Of a DNA stretch of 64,000 nt, positions 38,332-47,262 are shown piece after piece. The stretch covers positions 3,596,001 through 3,660,000 of the forward strand of contig NZ_CP037864.1 of assembly GCF_004353845.1 (NCBI RefSeq), read 5' to 3'. The notes beneath the pieces are model-generated. The model was not told the DNA's origin. It searched no databases and saw only the letters and a program-made list of their open reading frames with translations. This stretch comes from Citrobacter arsenatis (GTDB lineage Bacteria; Pseudomonadota; Gammaproteobacteria; Enterobacterales; Enterobacteriaceae). The position numbers were made by a program, and so were the translations under genes. The first letter of the stretch is position 1, and the number at the start of each line of letters is the position of its first letter.

Positions 38332-39612
38332 ATGAGCCAGAAAACCCTGTTTACAAAGTCTGCTCTCGCAGTCGCAGTGGCAATTATCTCCACACAGGCC
38401 TGGTCTGCAGGCTTTCAGTTAAACGAATTTTCTTCCTCTGGCCTTGGCCGGGCATATTCGGGTGAAGGCGCAATCGCAGATGATGCGGGTAACGCCAGTC
38501 GTAACCCGGCGCTGATCATGATGTTCGATCGCCCTACTTTCTCAGCAGGTGCGGTCTATATCGATCCAGACGTTAACATTTCTGGTAAATCACCGTTCAC
38601 TGGACGCAGCACCAATGCGGACAACATCGCACCTACGGCGTGGGTTCCCAATGCGCACTTCGTGATGCCTATCAACGAACAGTTTGGTTGGGGTGCTTCT
38701 GTCACGTCAAACTATGGCCTGGCGACTGAATTTAACGACAGCTACATCGTCGGTGAATACGGTGGAAAGACCGACCTTAAAACGGTCAACCTTAACCTGA
38801 GCGGTGCCTACCGTCTGAATGATAGCTGGAGCTTTGGCCTTGGTTTTAACGCCGTCTACGCCGATGCGAAAATTGAACGTTACTCCGGTGAAATGACCGC
38901 AGCATTACCAAAAGTCAGCCCCAAAATTGCTAGCATGAAAGGTGATGAATGGGGTTACGGCTGGAATGCGGGTATTTTGTATGAGCTGGATAAAAATAAC
39001 CGTTGGGGCTTAACGTACCGTTCAGAAGTTAAAATCGATTTCGATGGCGATTATAAGAGCGGCCTGAGCAATCTGGTTAACGGTGCGCCGGGCGCTGGTG
39101 TAGCATTCCCATGGGGAACCAACAACACCACAGTTCCTGGTTCGTTGACGCTTAACCTGCCGGAAATGTGGGAACTGTCGGGCTACAACCGCGTAGCTCC
39201 GCAATGGGCAATTCACTACAGCATCGCTTATACCAGTTGGAGCCAGTTCCAGGAGCTGAAAGCAACCGGCACCAGCGGGCAGACCCTATTCTATAAAGAA
39301 GAAGGTTTCCGGGATTCTTACCGTCTCGCGTTGGGTACAACCTACTATATGGATAAAAACTGGACGTTCCGTACCGGTATCGCCTATGACGATAGCCCGG
39401 TTCCTGCGGACAAACGCTCCATTTCCATACCAGATCAGGACCGCCTGTGGCTGAGCGCGGGTACCACTTATGCCTTTAACGAAGATGCGTCTATCGACGT
39501 CGGTGTATCTTACATGCACGGACAGAATGTGACCGTCAAAGAAGGCCCATATACTTTCGACTCTGAAGGTAAAGCCTGGCTGTTCGGTACCAACTTCAAC
39601 TACGCATTCTGA
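38332..39612 (+). CDS. fadL: Long-chain fatty acid outer membrane transporter
   Basis: A 426-residue 14-stranded outer membrane beta-barrel that takes up long-chain fatty acids. A signal peptide covers residues 1-25 (ALAVAVAIISTQAWSA) and the hatch begins GFQLNEFSSSGLGRAYSGEG, with the NPA motif SRNPAL. The C-terminus ends in Phe, as needed for BAM. It is about 20 residues shorter than E. coli FadL (446), the difference being in an extracellular loop near residue 190. I start at ATG 38332, with GAGG eight bases upstream; the ATG two codons earlier is too close to it. Confidence 0.97.
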   Translation: MSQKTLFTKSALAVAVAIISTQAWSAGFQLNEFSSSGLGRAYSGEGAIADDAGNASRNPALIMMFDRPTFSAGAVYIDPDVNISGKSPFTGRSTNADNIAPTAWVPNAHFVMPINEQFGWGASVTSNYGLATEFNDSYIVGEYGGKTDLKTVNLNLSGAYRLNDSWSFGLGFNAVYADAKIERYSGEMTAALPKVSPKIASMKGDEWGYGWNAGILYELDKNNRWGLTYRSEVKIDFDGDYKSGLSNLVNGAPGAGVAFPWGTNNTTVPGSLTLNLPEMWELSGYNRVAPQWAIHYSIAYTSWSQFQELKATGTSGQTLFYKEEGFRDSYRLALGTTYYMDKNWTFRTGIAYDDSPVPADKRSISIPDQDRLWLSAGTTYAFNEDASIDVGVSYMHGQNVTVKEGPYTFDSEGKAWLFGTNFNYAF

Positions 39613-39629
39613 TTTTCTTCAGATATAAA

Positions 39630-39660
39630 AAAGGTGAGCTTTTTAGCTCACCTTTTTATT
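39630..39660 (+). terminator. Rho-independent terminator of fadL
   Basis: AAAGGTGAGCT and AGCTCACCTTT form an 11-bp stem followed by TTATTTT. It serves fadL and, with T's on the other strand, possibly mlaA. Confidence 0.9.
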
Positions 39661-39671
39661 TTCATCTTTCC

Positions 39672-40427
39672 TTACTCGGAATCGATATCTTTTAAGTCAT
39701 CCTGAATGGCTTTCGCGTTCGGGTTTTCTTCTGGTTTGAGTTTCCCACCATTCGCAATAAAGTCATGACGCTGGAAGTAAGCCTCACGCACCATGATGTA
39801 CGGGTCGGAAGATTGACGCAGCAGACCATCAGAATCGAGCAGTTGCGCGCGAGTTTCAATCCCTTCAACCGTCCATTTGCCTATCGACAACGGCCATGTC
39901 AGCCAGGACAGTACCGGATACAGCGTATCTACCATGTCGCCGCCATCATCACGCAGCGTAAAGCTGCCGTAGAATGGCAACTGCATATAAGGTCCGTAAC
40001 CAACGTCATAGTGCCCTAACGTACTACCAAAACGGTGTGGTTCAACGCGCTGTAACTTCGGATTAGCCATACCCGCCACGTCGATAAAGCCGCCCATGCC
40101 TAACAAGGTGTTCAGGAAGAAACGGGTAAAGTGCACCATTCCCTGATAAGGGTCACCTTGCAGGAAGTAGTTGACCATGACGGCCGGCTCTTCAAGGTTG
40201 CCAGTAAAGTTGCTTAAACCGTTACGTGCTGGCTGCGGAACATAATCACGCCAGGCTACAGCTACCGGTCGAACAACGTATGGATCTAAAACATTAAAGT
40301 TGAAGTTGTACATGGTGCGGTTGAACCCTTCAAATGGGTCCGAACGCCCCTGCTGTTCAGTACCAGAGCTCGCACACCCCACCAAAAGTGTGGTTCCCAG
40401 CGCAAGCGCCGACAGGCGAAGCTTCAT
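39672..40427 (-). CDS. mlaA: Intermembrane phospholipid transport lipoprotein MlaA (VacJ)
   Basis: A 251-residue outer membrane lipoprotein that removes mislocalised phospholipids from the outer leaflet and passes them to MlaC. The lipobox is LVGC at residues 15-18, and the conserved region starts SDPFEGFNRTMYNFNFNVLD. The start at 40427 (MKLRLSALALG) fits the signal peptide; a 32-codon extension upstream would destroy it. Confidence 0.97.
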   Translation of the reverse strand: MKLRLSALALGTTLLVGCASSGTEQQGRSDPFEGFNRTMYNFNFNVLDPYVVRPVAVAWRDYVPQPARNGLSNFTGNLEEPAVMVNYFLQGDPYQGMVHFTRFFLNTLLGMGGFIDVAGMANPKLQRVEPHRFGSTLGHYDVGYGPYMQLPFYGSFTLRDDGGDMVDTLYPVLSWLTWPLSIGKWTVEGIETRAQLLDSDGLLRQSSDPYIMVREAYFQRHDFIANGGKLKPEENPNAKAIQDDLKDIDSE

Positions 40428-40715
40428 AAGTGTCTCCCTGTGTATTATGGCTATCGCTGATTGCCATCCATGACGGAACAATGACGTATCCGCCTGTTTA
40501 GATGTGAGCGATTGTAACAGCACGTCAAATGATGTCTATATGCCCTGTCTTACTGATTTGATCATAGCCTGGTAATACGCACTCCGCGGCGGTTCTATTC
40601 TAGCTAACCCGATAAAAACAAACGTTACCATTTTTGCTATCTCAGACTTTCTCCCGCTGATTTTCGGATAAAAGCCGCTACGCTTTAGCAATACGTGCTA
40701 ATTCAGGATTCGGCT

Positions 40716-41657
40716 ATGAATGACATTGAGAAAGAAAAGATTGATCGGCACAGCGATGAACTCCAGGTCGAAAGTGACGAAAAATTAGAAGGTAAAAAGA
40801 TTGAAGTCGATGAGGACCGACTCCCCTCCCGCGCCATGGCGATCCATGAACATATACGTCAGGATGGGGAAAAAGAGATGGAGCGCGACGCGATGGCACT
40901 GCTGTGGTCAGCCATCGCAGCCGGACTGTCAATGGGGGCCTCGCTGCTGGCTAAAGGGATTTTTCACGTACAACTGGAAGGTGTGCCAGGAGGATTTTTA
41001 CTGGAGAACCTCGGTTATACCTTCGGCTTTATTATTGTCATTATGGCCCGCCAGCAGCTCTTTACCGAAAATACCGTCACCGCCGTGCTACCCGTGATGC
41101 AAAACCCTACCCTCGGCAATTTTGGCCTGTTGATGCGCCTGTGGAGCGTTGTTCTGCTGGGTAATATTATTGGCACCGGGGTTGCGGCATGGGCGTTTGA
41201 ACATATGCCTATTTTTGATGAAGAGACCCGCGATGCTTTTGTCAAAATCGGCATGGATGTGATGAAAAACACGCCAGTTGAGATGTTTTCCAACGCCATC
41301 ATTTCTGGCTGGTTAATCGCCACGATGGTGTGGATGTTTCCGGCTGCCGGAGCGGCAAAAATTGTAGTCATTATTTTGATGACCTGGCTGATTGCACTTG
41401 GCGATACCACGCATATTGTCGTCGGCTCAGTGGAAATACTCTATCTGGTCTTTAATGGCACGCTGCACTGGAGTGATTTTTTCTGGCCCTTTGCGCTACC
41501 AACGCTCGCCGGGAATATCTGTGGCGGAACATTTATCTTCGCGCTGATGAGCCATGCGCAGATCCGCAATGATATGAGCAACAAACGCAAGGAGGAGGCC
41601 AGGTTGCAGGCAAAGCGGGATGAGCAAAAGCAGAAAAACCATAAAAAACAGGCCTGA
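40716..41657 (+). CDS. yfdC: FNT-family channel protein YfdC
   Basis: A 313-residue formate/nitrite transporter family protein with a charged N-terminal cytoplasmic tail (about 65 residues), six membrane segments and a basic C-terminal tail. Family stretches are AAGLSMGASLLAKGIF and NAIISGWLIATMVWMFPAAG. Its substrate is unknown. The start at 40716 matches E. coli YfdC. Confidence 0.94.
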   Translation: MNDIEKEKIDRHSDELQVESDEKLEGKKIEVDEDRLPSRAMAIHEHIRQDGEKEMERDAMALLWSAIAAGLSMGASLLAKGIFHVQLEGVPGGFLLENLGYTFGFIIVIMARQQLFTENTVTAVLPVMQNPTLGNFGLLMRLWSVVLLGNIIGTGVAAWAFEHMPIFDEETRDAFVKIGMDVMKNTPVEMFSNAIISGWLIATMVWMFPAAGAAKIVVIILMTWLIALGDTTHIVVGSVEILYLVFNGTLHWSDFFWPFALPTLAGNICGGTFIFALMSHAQIRNDMSNKRKEEARLQAKRDEQKQKNHKKQA

Positions 41658-41732
41658 ATGGTGACTGTTTGAGCAGTCAGGCGGCTTGAGACTTACCGTT
41701 GTGAGGAAAAAACGCTATACTCGTGCCGCTTC

Positions 41733-41804
41733 GTCCCCTTAGTTAAATGGATATAACGAGCCCCTCCTAAGGGCTAGTTGCAGGTTCGATTCCTGCAGGG
41801 GACA
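41733..41804 (+). tRNA. argW: tRNA-Arg (anticodon CCU)
   Basis: The cloverleaf is clear: acceptor GTCCCCT with AGGGGAC, D arm AGTTAAATGGATATAACGA, anticodon loop CTCCTAA reading AGG codons, and T arm GCAGGTTCGATTCCTGC. It is nearly identical to E. coli argW and lies after yfdC, as there. The discriminator A is followed by CTC, so the usual encoded CCA is absent. argW is a known integration site for prophages, and accessory DNA begins right after it. Confidence 0.95.
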
Positions 41805-41853
41805 CTCTGAATTCTAAAGCATCCGGCTAAAATCCTTTCATTTATCAGCCAAC

Positions 41854-42486
41854 TCATCCCTGGGCCAGGCGGTAAAACGGTACATTCCTCACTGTTGCAG
41901 TAAGATTGTCGGACACCATCGTCTGCTCTGTCGCTATGCGCATCCCCGATTTTCTCAGCCTCAGCACGTCAGCCGCTATACGTTGGCTGCCAAACCAGAA
42001 AAGCCCGTCCAGCGCAGTGATATCAAGGCCTGATTCCAGAGCCTGCCTTAAACGGTCACGCGGTGATTTTACCGCTTTAGCAATCTGCTGATATGGCACT
42101 TCGCTTGAACCTGCAGGGCTAATGCGCCGGATTCGATGCGACAGACGGTACTGAAATTCATCCGGTATCCCGCCGAGACTCGCTTTCAGGCTATAAACAC
42201 AACCAAAGCGTTTGCCGTTAAAGATGACGTTTTTCTGACTAAGCTGCAGCTCTTCACGCACGCTGGCAATCAGTTGTGGAGTACGGAGTAATAACAAGCG
42301 GAAAGGCAGCTCAAAACTGGTCACGTAGTCCACATTCAATAAAGCAATACGCAGACGTTCTTCTGGACCCGCCTTCAATTCCCGACATTCAGCAATAACA
42401 TCAGCCCACTGGCCACTAAGACGAGAGCTCTCAGTCGCCTCAGTAAAGCTGTACTTTTCAGCCTGATAATCAATACGCTCGGTCAC
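41854..42486 (-). CDS. Unrecognised protein with a C-terminal winged-helix-like region
   Basis: About 210 residues, with no signal peptide or membrane segment. The C-terminal third (YQQIAKAVKSPRDRLRQALE followed by FWFGSQRIAADVLRLRKSGM and IATEQTMVSDNLTATVRNVPFY) resembles the short winged-helix domains of phage and plasmid regulators. I do not recognise the N-terminal part. I start at GTG 42486, with AAGGGA upstream; a GTG seven codons earlier is possible. It sits next to argW, so it may belong to integrated DNA. Confidence 0.7.
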   Translation of the reverse strand: MTERIDYQAEKYSFTEATESSRLSGQWADVIAECRELKAGPEERLRIALLNVDYVTSFELPFRLLLLRTPQLIASVREELQLSQKNVIFNGKRFGCVYSLKASLGGIPDEFQYRLSHRIRRISPAGSSEVPYQQIAKAVKSPRDRLRQALESGLDITALDGLFWFGSQRIAADVLRLRKSGMRIATEQTMVSDNLTATVRNVPFYRLAQG

Positions 42487-42661
42487 ACGGAATTCCCTTC
42501 TGGCCACATCTCGCTATTGGTTGTTCACTTTACCAGCGACAAGATTGCTATGTCAGGAATCTTTTCTTAACCTGCCCGAATATTTGCTTCATATCATCCC
42601 ACGAAGACTACGACAACTGACCGATCCGGCGTGTTTACCGGATCGGTACAGCGGCGTCATG

Positions 42662-44560
42662 TCAGACAACAAAACGGTTGACCAGCTCCTTCATGGTGAC
42701 CGACAGATTGTCCAGCCGCTGGCTGTCGCTCGCGGCCTGAGAAACCAACGCGGCGTTTTGCTGCGTAACCTGCTCCATTGGTCGCAGTGCCAGGTTTATC
42801 TGGGTTACCCCTTGTGATTGTTCCGTCGCCACACGCGCGATATCCGCAATATATTGCTTCATGCTGGTGGTATTGTCCGCAGCGGCTTCCAGCGCGGTAG
42901 CTGATGCTGTAACTCGCTCAACACCCTCACTAATTTTGATCATATTCTGCGCAACCAGTTCGCGGATCTGGTTAGCTTCTTTGGCACAACGCTGAGAAAG
43001 ATTTCGCACTTCACTGGCCACGACGGCAAACCCCCTGCCCATCTCTCCTGCCCGCGCAGCTTCCACTGCCGCATTCAGCGCCAACAAATTGGTCTGAAAC
43101 GAAATATCATCAATCGAGGTCACAATATTCGATATTTTCTCACTGGAAGCGCGAATATCCCCCATACTCTGATTCGCCGCACTGGCGACGTTACTGGCCT
43201 GGCGGACCTCTTTTTCCAGCCTGATTGTCAGATGCTCCGCTTCGCGGGCATTATCCGCCGTTTGCGTAATCGTCGTTGAAAGCTGTTCCATACTGGCCAC
43301 GGCTTGTACTATTGATGCAGCCTGTTCATCCGTGCGTTGAGCCAGATCCTGATTACCCGCCGTAATGCTGCTGCTGGCATCGGACAGAACCACAGAGCCT
43401 TGTTTAATCTCCTGCACGATATGCTGAATACTTTCCAGCATGGTGTTATAGGCGCGATTAAGTGAGGAAAGCTCATCTTTACCGGGGGTCGCCAGGCGTT
43501 GGGTCAGATCGCCGTTCATACCCGCAATCTTGCGCAGCGTGTCGCTGAATTGCCGATGCATATTGATTGCGATGGCTCCGGCGAAGGTCAATGATGTCAG
43601 CAGCGCGAATAAACTGACTATCATATATATCTGCCAGTTTTTTCGTGCCTCCTGCGCGAGTTTTTCCGCATTCGCCAACAGAAGATTCGCTGTCACATTT
43701 TCTATCTGCCGCATCACTTCAATACGCTGGGTTTGTACCTTAAACCAGACAGTAGGATCGACCTCAAATCCACCGTTCGCGGCGTGGCTAAACGCGGTTT
43801 CACGAAATGAAAGGGCTTTTGACGCTTCTGCGGACTGTAAGCGATTTTTCAGCATGGCCGCTTGTTCCGGCGGACTCAGGCGCAACGATTGTGCCAGCCA
43901 GACGTTCTGTTTACTGACGACATCACTGAGCTGATGTAATTGTCCTTCGGCGAAATGACCGGAGGAAAAGATGTTTGACAACAGCGCCCGTTCAATACCC
44001 GCTTGTTCTTTCAAATTCAGCAGGCTGTAGTAGGCGGCGAAGGCGTTCGCCATTTCACCAGAATCCGTCAACTGCCCCAGCCTGCCCACAAAACCCAGCA
44101 TATCGGCAATGACGTTGGTATAAAATTTAACCACATCTGAGGCCGGTAGCCCCAACTGCATGACGTTTTCCCGAATGGTGGCGAGCGAAAGAATGTTCTT
44201 CTTAAACGCAGCGACGGAAGTGGCGACATCCCCTTCCGGTAAGGCAGTATCGGACAACGAGCGCACAAATACCTCGATCTCGCGATCGGTCAACGCCCGT
44301 TGTGCGTCTAGCTCATCTTTGAACGTCTTCCCTGCTGCCCCCAGAAAGCCGACACTCATTCCCCGCTCTTTTTGCAGTTCATGCACCACATTTCCAGCAC
44401 TGCGCGCGAGCGCTGTCAGTTGGGCAATATTTTCCATCTGCCGTTCTGTCTCAATGCGCGTCAAAATTCCTGAACCAGCAAACCAACATAACGCCAATAA
44501 TAGTGGTTGTAGCGCGATTATTAACTTCATTTTCATCGGCATTCGATAAACCCACCACAT
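42662..44560 (-). CDS. Methyl-accepting chemotaxis protein with NIT (nitrate/nitrite) sensing domain
   Basis: A 632-residue chemoreceptor. TM1 is near residues 10-30. The periplasmic NIT domain follows (VVHELQKERGMSVGFLGAAG near 60, the hallmark), then TM2 near 320-340, a HAMP domain and the signalling hairpin with NLLALNAAVEAARAGEMGRG. There is no C-terminal NWETF-type CheR tether. NIT domains are associated with nitrate and nitrite sensing. I start at ATG 44560, which has GGAGG eight bases upstream; an ATG five codons earlier lies inside that ribosome site. Its GC content is closer to the backbone than to the following acid island. Confidence 0.9.
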   Translation of the reverse strand: MWWVYRMPMKMKLIIALQPLLLALCWFAGSGILTRIETERQMENIAQLTALARSAGNVVHELQKERGMSVGFLGAAGKTFKDELDAQRALTDREIEVFVRSLSDTALPEGDVATSVAAFKKNILSLATIRENVMQLGLPASDVVKFYTNVIADMLGFVGRLGQLTDSGEMANAFAAYYSLLNLKEQAGIERALLSNIFSSGHFAEGQLHQLSDVVSKQNVWLAQSLRLSPPEQAAMLKNRLQSAEASKALSFRETAFSHAANGGFEVDPTVWFKVQTQRIEVMRQIENVTANLLLANAEKLAQEARKNWQIYMIVSLFALLTSLTFAGAIAINMHRQFSDTLRKIAGMNGDLTQRLATPGKDELSSLNRAYNTMLESIQHIVQEIKQGSVVLSDASSSITAGNQDLAQRTDEQAASIVQAVASMEQLSTTITQTADNAREAEHLTIRLEKEVRQASNVASAANQSMGDIRASSEKISNIVTSIDDISFQTNLLALNAAVEAARAGEMGRGFAVVASEVRNLSQRCAKEANQIRELVAQNMIKISEGVERVTASATALEAAADNTTSMKQYIADIARVATEQSQGVTQINLALRPMEQVTQQNAALVSQAASDSQRLDNLSVTMKELVNRFVV

Positions 44561-45180
44561 GCCACTTTCCTCCATTATCCATATTATAATTATGGTTATC
44601 GGCGTAAAGAGGCTGCGCTTTAAGATTTATCAAGAGACAGACAGACATTTTTCAGGTTTAATTTTCGACAAAATAACTCTATTTGATTACGCAACCCAGA
44701 ATAAATAACTATCAGAACAGAATTCGCAGACTTATGTTTTTAACTTTTATTATTTATAGAATAATATTTTTTTGAGAAGGTGGAGGAATATCCATGCGGT
44801 ACCATTCAGATAGTCGGATATCAACACTCATATGCAGCATTCCCATCTTGGGCAGGTACACCGTACCCAACAAGATACTGTGTAGTGAAGATGGCTCATG
44901 GAAATAACATAACAATCCGTAGTAACTTTATTCAGCATACCCCCCGGCCAATATAACTTATACATTAAAGCAACAATCGGAATTCTTTACAGATCGCAGA
45001 TGGAATCCAACCTTCGGATTATTATATTAAACATCAATTCATCAAAAAACATATTTAGATCAACTAATTAATCACCTCAAAAACCGTAGCGTCGATGATA
45101 AACTCACTTTCGCATTGAATAAAAAAATAATTTATCTAACATAATTAATGTTCACCATTCCTCTATAAGAGAATCAATTT
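44561..45180. promoter_or_regulatory. A+T-rich gap between the chemoreceptor and the DUF1471 gene, with a GAD-box-like site
   Basis: This 620-bp gap has no recognised gene. A GadE-box-like sequence TTCGGATTATTATATTAAAC at 45013-45032 matches 14 of 20 positions of the E. coli GAD box and faces the next gene. A 37-codon ORF at 44794-44907 follows a strong GGAGG, but its product is unrecognised. A dyad of TTGGG...CCCAA around 44852-44875 could be a hairpin. Confidence 0.45.
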
Positions 45181-45435
45181 ATGAAGAAACTCAGTGTCAT
45201 TGTATTGTTAGGTTCGGCATGCGCATTTTCTGCATATGCTGCAGAGCAAATTACACCAGAACAGGCAAGTAAATATACAAAAATAGGAGAGATTAGCGTA
45301 ACTGAAGATGGATTCACAATGACTGATGATGGGCTCAGCAAAAAAGTGGACGAAAAGGGTGGCAAATACTACGTAATTACATCAACTGAAGGACGTTCTG
45401 AACATAAAACCATCAATGCAGACATTTATAATTAA
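45181..45435 (+). CDS. DUF1471 (YhcN/BhsA family) periplasmic protein
   Basis: An 84-residue protein with a cleavable signal peptide (VLLGSACAFSAYA, mature start AEQITPEQ). The mature part resembles small YhcN/YdgH/BhsA stress proteins: YTKIGEISVTEDGFTMTDDG, then KGGKYYVITS near the C-terminus. Several of these are induced by acid or peroxide. Its position ahead of slp and behind a GAD-box-like site suggests acid regulation. Confidence 0.8.
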   Translation: MKKLSVIVLLGSACAFSAYAAEQITPEQASKYTKIGEISVTEDGFTMTDDGLSKKVDEKGGKYYVITSTEGRSEHKTINADIYN

Positions 45436-45569
45436 ATGTCTGCATATAAATAAATCGTCAATAAACTATACCTGTATGAATACCAGATCCTCTTGATAAT
45501 GGAGGATTTGGTAATTTTATCTTGCAATAAATCCACAGCCTTTCATTTAATATATTTAAGGAGGGTAAT

Positions 45570-46163
45570 ATGTCCAAGGTTTATACCTCTGCGACATTTC
45601 CATATATCGCCTTCACTGCGATCACACTTTTGCTGTCAGGTTGCGCCACTATTCCTTCATCAATTAAAGGTAATGGTCAACCAGACTTGCAAAAAGATTT
45701 TCTAAAACTGAAACAAACTCCAAACCTCTATGTAGGACAGCAAGTTCGCCTGGGAGGACTGGTTATCAATGTTGTTAATCAACCACATGAAACCTTGCTC
45801 GAAATAGCTGTACTACCGCTTAATTATAATGCACAGCCAGAAATCGGGGCGCAATATCAGGGACGTATACTGGCCAAAAGCTTAACATTTCTCGATCCGG
45901 TTAACTTTCGGAATCACTATGTTACCGTGCTGGGTAACCTGACGGGAAATCGTACGGGTCGGGTCGGTAATTCCAGCTACCCGTTTGTTACAATGAACAT
46001 TCTTGGTTATCAGGTATGGCAGGAAGAAACACGTATTATGCCAGCACCTGGTTTTGATTACGGTATCGGGCCAGCCTGGCCTGCCGACTGGAATGGTATG
46101 ATGTATCCAGGGTGGGGATGGTATGACCCACCGCTACAAGTGGAGAAAACGCTGTCTCCATAA
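45570..46163 (+). CDS. slp: Outer membrane lipoprotein Slp
   Basis: A 197-residue starvation- and acid-inducible lipoprotein. The lipobox LLSGC (Cys near residue 25) is followed by ATIPSSIKGNGQPDLQK, close to E. coli Slp. The conserved blocks LYVGQQVRLGGLVINVVN and LDPVNFRNHYVTVLGNL are present, and the tail is rich in Trp, Pro and Gly. In E. coli Slp helps protect against metabolic acids and lies in the acid fitness island. AAGGAGG precedes the ATG by five bases. It has no dctR partner beside it here. Confidence 0.93.
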   Translation: MSKVYTSATFPYIAFTAITLLLSGCATIPSSIKGNGQPDLQKDFLKLKQTPNLYVGQQVRLGGLVINVVNQPHETLLEIAVLPLNYNAQPEIGAQYQGRILAKSLTFLDPVNFRNHYVTVLGNLTGNRTGRVGNSSYPFVTMNILGYQVWQEETRIMPAPGFDYGIGPAWPADWNGMMYPGWGWYDPPLQVEKTLSP

Positions 46164-46690
46164 TATTCAATGACTTTCCTGCACACACCTCTATTCAATG
46201 CCTGGAAAAACGACATTACCAGGCATTATCACATGAACAAATTTCCATTTATCCTATTGAATATAAATAAAAAAGCTGGCAAATCCATCGCCAGCAAAAG
46301 TCTGTATAGGAGTCTCGAGTTCGTCACCAATACCAGTGACATATTAATCCTAATGTTCCATAAAATATTCTTCAAGTTGGCTTCATATAAATTAATCCTG
46401 GATAACATAAAACATAATATTTCTTAGTAATACCTAAGGGGTATTCGCAATATCAAGATTTTTCTTATACTAAAAAATGAACTCCAGATATTTTATAGCA
46501 TTGAGAATTTTACTTAGGATTATTATATAGATTTATATCTGGATTAATCATAAAAATAGATTATGTTTATAACATTATATAAACATAACACGGAACAACT
46601 GCCCCCTGCATTTTTAAACTCAGTCACTAATCTTAACGCCATATTTTTACAAACATTATAACTAGAAATATGCACCAAAGGAGCATCTTT
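46164..46690. promoter_or_regulatory. gadE: Long gadE upstream regulatory region
   Basis: This 527-bp A+T-rich region holds no convincing protein gene. It contains a GAD-box-like element at 46514-46533 (TTAGGATTATTATATAGATT) directed towards gadE, and another on the minus strand at 46334-46353 (TTAGGATTAATATG...). It also holds a candidate antisense small RNA. E. coli gadE likewise has a very long leader with several promoters and the antisense RNA ArrS. Confidence 0.6.
46268..46340 (-). ncRNA. Candidate ArrS-like small antisense RNA in the gadE leader
   Basis: On the minus strand there is a promoter-like pair: TTGAAG (46375-46370), a 17-bp spacer and TAGGAT (46352-46347). It is followed seven bases later by a hairpin, GTCAC-N8-GTGAC, at 46340. 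About 45 bases on, an intrinsic terminator forms from GCTGGC and GCCAGC with a T6 tail (46295-46269). The predicted transcript is about 73 nt, 350-420 bases upstream of gadE and antisense to any long gadE leader. E. coli has a 69-nt RNA, ArrS, in the equivalent place. This is a prediction from pattern only. Confidence 0.4.
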
Positions 46691-47221
46691 ATGATTTACA
46701 TCATCACAAAGGATTTTTTCCTTTTCCAAGGTGTGATTCACCTACAGGAAAAGGAAAAAATCATCAAGATCAATCAACTTTCAGATATTAACTTTAACGA
46801 CATCGATCACACTGTGAGAATTGTTATTGATACTTATCACAATAATATTATTGACGAAGTTACCGTCAGACTGCTCAATCATATCGATGTACAACGAATC
46901 ATCATCCTTGCTCCTTTTCAGATTAGTAAATTGAAAAGCCTGTCGCCGTTGCTCTTTGTAAACAGAAAAGAGCAACTCATGAACTTACTCTCACTCATCA
47001 TAGATGAAAAAATTTCATATCAGAAACCCAATGTCGCACTTTCGCATAACCAGCTTAAGCTGGTTAATTCCATTATCAATCAACAGAATATAAATGACAT
47101 AACTACATCTCTGAATATTTCTGAGCAAACTCTACGCATTCAGAAATTTAACATCATGCTCAAGCTAAAGCTTCGAAGAATCAGTGACCTTGTTACTCTA
47201 AAAATATCGCCCTACTTTTAG
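46691..47221 (+). CDS. gadE: LuxR-family acid resistance regulator GadE
   Basis: A 176-residue protein (E. coli GadE 175). The N-terminal part has the GadE pattern FLFQGVIHLQEKEKIIKINQLS and RIVIDTYHNNIIDE, and IIILAPFQISKLKSLSP. The C-terminal LuxR-type helix-turn-helix is ISEQTLRIQKFNIMLKLKLRRISDLVTLKISPYF. GadE is the central activator of acid resistance, acting with RcsB at GAD boxes. I start at ATG 46691, with AAAGGAG upstream; 7 codons of in-frame extension are unneeded. It heads a rightward run gadE-crcB-mdtE-mdtF with short gaps. Confidence 0.93.
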   Translation: MIYIITKDFFLFQGVIHLQEKEKIIKINQLSDINFNDIDHTVRIVIDTYHNNIIDEVTVRLLNHIDVQRIIILAPFQISKLKSLSPLLFVNRKEQLMNLLSLIIDEKISYQKPNVALSHNQLKLVNSIINQQNINDITTSLNISEQTLRIQKFNIMLKLKLRRISDLVTLKISPYF

Positions 47222-47262
47222 CATGCAGGTTAATAATATTTAACATGGTAAATTGAGGTTAT

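Noticed and set aside
46170..46427. An 85-codon frame between slp and gadE
   Set aside because: No family resemblance, and it overlaps the candidate small RNA and its terminator hairpin; its composition looks like noncoding A+T-rich DNA.
47222..47262. Fluoride riboswitch before crcB
   Set aside because: The 41-bp gap is too short and lacks the conserved GGCGAUGG-type core of the crcB motif.
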